Under the pieces are notes generated by a model. It was given only the letters and a program-made list of their open reading frames with translations. It made no database searches and was not told the DNA's origin. A stretch of DNA of 64,000 bases from Campylorhamphus procurvoides (Eukaryota > Chordata > Aves > Passeriformes > Dendrocolaptidae). The translations under genes were made by a program, and so were the position numbers. Of the stretch, positions 57,500-64,000 are shown one piece after another. The stretch spans positions 1-64,000 of the forward strand of contig WBMV01006580.1 of assembly GCA_013396655.1 (NCBI GenBank), read 5' to 3'. The stretch's first letter is position 1. Each line of letters opens with the position of its first letter.

Positions 57500-59094
57500 G
57501 AATGGAGAATGTTAATTGGCAGCAGGACCCTGGCCTGGGGCTCGGAACACCCTGCCCAGAACCCTCAGCAGGCTTGGGGACATGTGTGCTGTCCCTTCCC
57601 ACTGCCGGGCGTGCGATGCTCCCGTGGAAGTTCCCGGTATTCCCATCTCTCTGCCGTGTGAAGTCCTTCCAAGTCGTGCTTGGAGTGGAAGCAGAGGGAA
57701 GTCAGTGCTCCAGAGAGTGTCTGAACATCTCCTGGGACAGGCATCCCAAAAAAACAACGGAGCAGCCCCTTGGACATTGGGCTTTGCCGGCATTTCCAGG
57801 GGGGAATCGGCACTGGCAGGGTTAGTTTTGTTAAATCCTCTTGGCTGAAGGTTTCTTTGATCCAATGGGTCCAGGAAGGGGAAATGAAGGAGCAGGACCC
57901 AGCAGACCAACCGTGGTGTGGCAGGGCAGTCAGCTGGCTCTCTGGGCTCTGTGCTGGATCAGCCCTGACACGAGAGGCACTTCTGCAGCAGCATCTCCTG
58001 AAGGCTGTTCCCGAGCCCAGCGTCCTTTATCCCTTTTTTCCCCCCAAAAAACGCCTCAGAGGAGATAAATTGGGGAAAAAAAGCAGCAGAAAGCAAAGGT
58101 TATGAATTTTTATTAGTAAGCAAACTAAGGCAGAGAGGTAGAAGTGACTCATTTGTGACTTATTGCTGATTAATGACGGGATTCAGAGCTGAGCTCTTCT
58201 TCTCTGACCTCCTGGCTCTGTTTCAGAGCCCATCTGTCCTGCGGTGCCTCCACAGCCAAACAGCCCCTCTGGCCAGAGCCAGAGCTTTGCTAAACCAGAG
58301 GGCTTGTGGCTGCCTGACCTTAAATCCGGCTTAAATCCCCATCCTCAACTCACTGGGTTTTAAGGACTGCTTCTGGCAGGTGTGACCGCTTTCCGGAGGG
58401 GAAAAAAGAAATCAGGTCTATCCAAGTCATCCAGAAACACTTCCTTGGGTGGTGAGTGGCATTTGGGTTTGTAAAGAAAACCAGCTGGGCCAGGATTAGG
58501 GTCAGGACCAGGGTTAGGACCAGGGTCAGGACCAGCAGCTGCTCAGGAGCACAGATCTCAAAAATCAAGCAGCTCTGATGTGAATTAATCCTTGAGTGAA
58601 ACTGGATTTGAATGCCCGAGGAGCTCAAGCCTGGGCAAAATCAAGCTGTGATCCCTCAAAAAGCCAGCTGGGAGTGTGGCTGTGGAGTGACAGGAGGCTG
58701 GAGGAGGACTCTGAGGGCACCGACCATCCCAGCATCTCTCAGGAAGAAGAAAAGGAGGAAATTGTCCTTCTGACCATCTGTGTGGAGCTTCCAGCTGGGC
58801 AAAGCTGCCTCCCACAGGCACTGGAGCTCTCACAAGGGCAGGTTTCTCTCATCCCTCTCATGGACACTCTTCGTGCCACCCACCAGGCTCAAGGACATCA
58901 TTAGGGAGGAGCAAACACTGTCTGGACCACCTCTGTCTGTGGAGAGAGAGGAGAAAAAGCTCCTTCCAGAGGAGCTCCTGCACAAGAGCCCAACCTGCTC
59001 CGTTCCATCCATGACCCAGCAGGGATGTCGGATGTGCCTCCACCCCTGGGACAGCACGTGACTGCTCTGCTGGGACACACACAAGTCTTTCCAC

Positions 59095-59330
59095 CTTCTC
59101 AGTGATGTGGAGCTGTGCCAGGGCAGGGTTTGGTGGATCTCAGGACAAGGTCCTTCCCCCAGAGGGTGGTGGGCACTGACCAGGCTCCCCAGGGCAGTGG
59201 GCACAGCCCCAAGGCTGCCAGAGCTCCAGAAGGGTTGGGACAATGGGACAGGGTGGGATTGTTGGGGTCAGGAGCTGGACTGGATGGTCCCTGTGGGTTC
59301 CCTCCAGCTCAGAACATTCCATGATTCTTG
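59095..59330 (+). mobile_element. CR1 LINE 3' fragment
   Basis: Same subfamily as 42220-42482 and 54540-54765. Contains the GGCACTGACCAGGCTCCCCAG block and ends in CAGCTCAGAACATTCCATGATTCTTG, a typical CR1 3' end. Confidence 0.9.
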
Positions 59331-60339
59331 TGGCTGGAGCAGAACATCTCTTCAGGCCTCCAGGGCCCCCCAGTGTCCTCGAGGAGGGCAGACCACCAAG
59401 CAAACACATTCCATGCCCTCCCAGAGGGGTCCCTCCCTCAGAGCTGGACCATCCCTCCATCTCATCAGGCTGAGGTGACGGTGTGAGGTGCAGGCTCCGT
59501 TCTGCCCCATGTTTGGAAGAAACCCTGCCCGGTGTTGGGGCTGAAATGCTGCTCCTTCTGCTGCCCAGCCCTCTGGCTCTCGGCAGGACCACATGGAGAA
59601 AGGAATCTTTGTTTGTTTACGGAGTTTCTGGGAGCCTCAGGTTTGTTTGCTTCCATCCTCCCTCCTGCCAAGGCTGGAAGTGCCAAAACATAGGAGGGGG
59701 AAGTCATTTCTCCTGGAGTTGCCGGCCTCGGAAGGAGCAGTGCCAGGAATCTGCTCCTGATCTTCCCCGCATGGCCTTGCAGGGCTGAGGGATGGAGAAG
59801 AGCTCAGTAGAGCATCCGGGCTGCTGGATGCCACCACAGCCACCCCTTCCAGCTGGGACCGTGCCAGCCCTCCCCTCCACAGGGACAGTGGGGCTGCGAA
59901 GGCTCCGGGGGTGGTGGAACATCTGGTGCAGATGTTGTGGGAGCGAAAGCCTCTGTCCACGGTGCATCTGGTGCAGATGTTCCAGCCAAAGCCACTTTGG
60001 TGGCACCAAAAGCCTCGCTCCCTCTTTGACCTGAGGAGCAGGAGTGACCCAGAAGACAGGTCTCATCCCACCGTCATGGATTTCCAGGATGGAGCTCCCA
60101 AAAAGCCACCGAGCCCTTCCAGGGGACACGTGGCCGAGCTGATGTCATGCTGAGGTGCCAGAGTTCCCACCAGGGAAGGACCAGATGTTCTTGCAGCCCA
60201 ATGGAGCTGGTCACAGAAGGTCCAGCTCGATTTTGACGTGTCCCATGCCAGAGCCAGCACATCCCTGCTCTTGGCTCGCTGTCTGTGCCTCTCCGGTGGG
60301 TGGGAAGCTCATCCCGCAGATGAAGGAGCTTCCAGCTCC

Positions 60340-60937
60340 ATGGCTTATAGGTAAATTAATTAATTCATGGGTGGCCACCACGGCTCACAAATTAATTAAT
60401 TCATGAGTGGACACCATGGCTCACAGGTAAATTAATTAATTAATGAGTGGCCAGCACGACTCACAGATTAATTAATTAATGAGTGGATGCCACAGCTCAT
60501 AGGTAAATTAATTAATTCATGAGTGGACACCACGGCTCATAGGTAAATTGATTAATTATTGAGTGGCCAGCACGACTCACAGATTAATTAATTAATGAGT
60601 GGATGCCACAGCTCATAGGTAAATTAATTAATTCATGGGTGGCCACCACGGCTCACAAATTAATTCATTCATGAGTGGACACCACGGCTCATAGGCTAAT
60701 TAATTAATTCATGAGTGGACACCACGGCTCATAGGTAAATTAATTAATTAATGAGTGGCTACCACGGCTCATAGGTAAATTAATTAATTAATGAGTGGCT
60801 ACCACGGCTCATAGGTAAATTAATTAATTAATGAGTGGCTACCATGGCTCATAGATAAATTAATTAATTCATGAGTGGACACCACAGCTCACAGGCTAAT
60901 TAATTAATTAATGAGTGGCCACCACGGCTCATAGGTT
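60340..60937. repeat. ~40-bp minisatellite rich in TTAATTAATTAAT, fifteen copies
   Basis: Each unit has an A/T part (TTAATTAATTMATGAGTGG) and a CCACCACGGCTCATAGGTAAA part. A pair of distinct units (CAGCACGACTCACAG, GATGCCACAGCTC) recurs about 120 bp later, and three near-identical CTACCACGG units follow one another, showing recent block copying. Carries dozens of homeodomain-type TAATTA cores. Confidence 0.96.
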
Positions 60938-62927
60938 TTATTTGTGCAGGTTTTTATCAAGTGGCTTTGGTTTTTCTCCACTGATTTTACTTTTTCAGGT
61001 TTTTCTGCAGTGGTTTTACCTTTACAAACTGAGGGCACCTCCTGGGTGTCCCCTCTGCCCCCTCACCTGCTGCTCTTCACGGCCACAGAGAGTCTCTTCC
61101 TACCCCTCTCCTATTTCTCTGGGATAGCTAAGAATTCCTACTCTGCATCTTCTATCTTGGTTGCTTCTGTGTCCTCGGTGTGTCCTGACTCCAGGGATTT
61201 CTCCTGGCCTGAGAGGCAGCCTAAGGAATATTTTTGGGATCCCTTGGCCCTCTTCCCTTTCTGACCCTCACCACGCTCAGGGATCCATTGCCAAGCAATG
61301 CAGGGAAACAAAAGGAGGCTTTTTCTATCCCCTCTTCACTTCCTTCCTTCCTTCTGCAAAAGTTTTGTCCATCCACAAGGGTTTTTTCTGGAAAATCGGG
61401 GAAATTATGCCATGAGATGCCCCATGAGCAGCTTCGTGCCCTGCAGTGACTTTAAACCGGTGCCCACCCCTTGGTTTGGGTAAAGACAACTCTGTCCCAA
61501 CTCCTGGAGCTGTTTGGTGGGAAAACCTTTGGATGAGGTGCCAAAGGAGCTTCCAGAGCTGTCCTGAAGTTCCCTCAGAGCTGCAGGTCCCGCTTGGAGG
61601 AACTCAGGGTGGACAGCTCAGATGAGCTGAGGGGATTCACATCCTCTGACAGGAAAGGTGACACATCCCATGAGAGGTGGAATGTGCTGAGCAGCTCCCG
61701 GAGCTGGGCACGGAAGTGAATCACATGGATTCGTTGGAAATTCCTGGGAGTTCAGCTCATTTTGGAGCAAGTCCTGAGAAGATGGCTTGGAACTGGTAGG
61801 ACCTCGTGCTGTCCCAGGTCCGAGGGCTGAATGATTGTGTGCCTGACCCAACCAGGCGAGAAGCCTCCCAAAATGACAAAGAGAAATTCCCCTCTCGAAG
61901 CAAACATCTGCAAAGGGTTGGAGATTCCCATCCCTGAAAAACAAACCCCTTGAATCCAGAACTTTCTCGCTCTTTATTAATGATTTAATTCCAAACAGTT
62001 TCCTTTCAAGTGGGATCCAGGTCAGGACATTTTGGATTATTCCTCTCTATCTCCTCCTGGTATTTAAATTGCCCTCTGCAGTAGGGGCAGGAGGGATTCA
62101 GTGTTTTCCCAAATCCACGGGCAGGAGTGGCCAGGAGGCTCCGAAATCCCAGTTATTTCCTTCACTCCCAGGCAAACAAGGCCAGGCTAAAGCAAACGAG
62201 GGATCCAGGAGCTCCTTGGAGCAAAGGGGGATTGGGAATGCCAGGACAACCTGTGGATGGAAGGGGACAGATCCAGGTTCCCAAAGCCAGGGGTGATTCT
62301 GGGAGCGGTTCGGGAGGGATTAGAGCTGGAGGCGATAATAATGAGAGGCTGGGAAAGGAGACCCTAAAGAGCCAGAAATAAAATCAAAGGCAGGGAGGGG
62401 GGGAATGAAAGAACAAATGAGACGATGTGGTGGGAATCCTGCCCCAATTAAACCCATGGAATGCTCTGCAGCACCTCCTACCAAAGCGTCATCCCAGGGC
62501 CCTGTGAAAGGAGGCACCTTGTGAGGGTCTCTGACTCCAGCTCAGGATGGACCCTGAAAACCTGGAGCTCCAATAATTCCACTTCTGCTCCTTCATGATG
62601 CAACCCTTGTGACTGCTGGAGGAACTCTTTGGAGCTAAAGATGACAGAAAGGACAGAACAAAGCCAGGCTTAACTCCAATTCTCTTTGGTTTTTCAGGAT
62701 AAGGAGCTGCCCCAAGCCCTTCATGATGATGCACGACTTGATCTCTTGGCTGGAACGCTCCAAGAACCATCAGATTTAGGGATGGAAAACCAAGAGGTGT
62801 GTTTAGGACACAGAGAAGGCACTTTCAGCCCTGGTTTTGGGGTGTTTCAATGCTGTGACACCCATCAGGAGCCCCCTGAAGAAGAGGAGGGAAGTTTATA
62901 GCAGGAACAAAGTCTAATGGAAGGAGT

Positions 62928-63006
62928 TGCTGGCCATGGAAGGGGAGTTGGAATGAGATGGTCTTTAAGGTCCCTTCCAACCCAAACCCATCCATGATTC
63001 TGTAAT
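62928..63006 (+). mobile_element. CR1 3' fragment
   Basis: GGAATGAGATGGTCTTTAAGGTCCCTTCCAACCCAAACCC and ATCCATGATTCTGTAAT: clear CR1 3' terminus. Confidence 0.88.
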
Positions 63007-63966
63007 AACATCCCTTTTGAGTTTTTAGGGGATTTCTCCTTCTCCTCCCTAAAAACTCCTGAAAGGTTCTCTTAAGTGAAGCTGGGACCCCACTTCTTGT
63101 CCCTGTGAATGCCCATGACATTGTGTCAAAAATATTTCATTTATAGTTTGGAAGGGACTGATGGAAAGAGCTGGAAGCTGGAGACACCCTGTCACCCTGA
63201 GGTCTTCTGCTGGGCAGGGAGGGAGGGAAGGAGGGAGGGAATTATGGGGTTGGCCCATCTCTGGTGTGGGAATAAAGGAATGTGAACTCCGAGTAGAAAC
63301 AACATTCCCATGAGGCTGGTTTGGGGTTTGGGAGATCACAGGTGGCTTTTTGGCTCTTCCAGCCACTTGCCAGGGTGAATTTGGGCTGCTGTCCAAGCCA
63401 GGGCCATGAGCCAAAGTCGCTGCTGACACCTTCAACTTGCCCCCTGTTCTGCTGGGTCCCTTCAGCAGAGCAAGAGCAACTAAAACCACAGCAGGGACAA
63501 TAAATTTCCAGGCTCTGGGGACCCTTTAAAATCGTTCTCACTGCTTTGCTTGCCCTTCAAACGTTTCAGGCAGCCCTGGAAAGGTGCTGGGTGGGAGCTT
63601 TTCCAACTGGGATGTGAAAAGGGGGTTGAGGTTTTAAGAGGGTCCATCTGCCTCTCAGTTTAAGCTGAGACTAACACTTTAACCCAGCAGGAGTGTTTGG
63701 GTTGTTCCAGCATGGTTGTTTTCCTGCTGATGATGTCAAGAGCTGTCTCCTGTATCTACAAGGGGGTTTGGTAACTCCATCCCTAATGTGGACTTTTCCT
63801 TTGGGATCCCTGAACTGAAGGGAGCAGAGGGTGGGAGGGAGGAAAATCTCTGAAGGTTTAATGTGGTCTTTTCCTCCTCAAATGTAAATTAGGGCTTGAT
63901 TTACCTCCTCATTAAGATCAGTGCCAGTATCTCCTCTGGGTTTAGGTTGCAGTGTCCATGGGCATG

Positions 63967-64000
63967 GGATGGATGGATGGATGGATGGATGGATGGATGG
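63967..64000. repeat. (ATGG)n microsatellite running off the window end
   Basis: Perfect ATGG units to the last base; length unknown. Confidence 0.97.

Larger units (their letters stand above)
56020..64000. other. Intergenic: no gene recognised
   Basis: Apart from the inverted repeat, two CR1 pieces and two tandem arrays, unique DNA without domain-bearing frames. A GGGTTAGGACCAGGGTCAGGACCA repeat near 58495-58532 is not a telomeric array. Confidence 0.6.

Noticed and set aside
58490..58532. Interstitial telomere repeat
   Set aside because: Only isolated TTAGG-like words inside a CAGGACCAGGGT repeat.
60340..60937. CRISPR-like array of even repeats
   Set aside because: Units are contiguous variants without spacers, in vertebrate DNA; a minisatellite.

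Overview
This window looks like bird nuclear DNA, possibly from a songbird, although the species cannot be fixed from sequence alone. Three things point to a bird: a TWIST2 gene of standard length, many 5'-truncated CR1 retrotransposon tails (several ending in the ATTCTATG-like 3' motif), and the absence of any other abundant transposon type. The assembly has one 70-base gap (39373-39442) and single Ns at 2093, 10214, 33988 and 44287. At least one single N marks a suspicious tandem duplication.

Only two protein-coding genes can be supported. Both are class A basic helix-loop-helix (bHLH) developmental regulators on the minus strand, about 29 kb apart. The first is TWIST2 (Dermo1; coding 13341-13823). 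It is intact at 160 residues and carries its whole coding sequence in one exon. A splice donor lies 15 nt after the stop, and the putative promoter has GC, CCAAT and TATA-like boxes near 14166-14230. The second is a two-exon bHLH gene (exon 1 coding 42674-43124, exon 2 coding 40964-41001) of 162 residues. Its domain belongs to the PTF1A/Fer group. The spliced C-terminal tail (NTS|DLTARLSWVKWD) resembles what I recall of the PTFb class (Drosophila Fer2, C. elegans HLH-13) rather than PTF1A or FERD3L. No mammalian gene of this kind is known to me beside TWIST2. The arrangement parallels TWIST1-FERD3L in mammals, and this gene is the main discovery candidate.

Region by region: 1-13300 is the 3' side of TWIST2 (intron or downstream DNA) with moderately CpG-rich unique sequence. 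13320-14280 is TWIST2 exon 1 and promoter. 14300-40960 is intergenic, with minisatellites, CR1 tails, a 336-bp tandem duplication and a 1.43-kb near-perfect duplication joined by one N. 40964-43240 is the second bHLH gene, whose intron starts with a GGGAT-type satellite and carries a CR1. 43300-64000 is gene-poor, dominated by minisatellites (21-, 40- and about 40-bp units), CR1 fragments and several unique AT-motif-rich blocks that may be regulatory elements.

The two genes probably share a regulatory landscape, as TWIST1 and FERD3L neighbours do, but that is inference. No rRNA, tRNA, CRISPR array or intact mobile element was recognised. TWIST2's noncoding second exon was not located.
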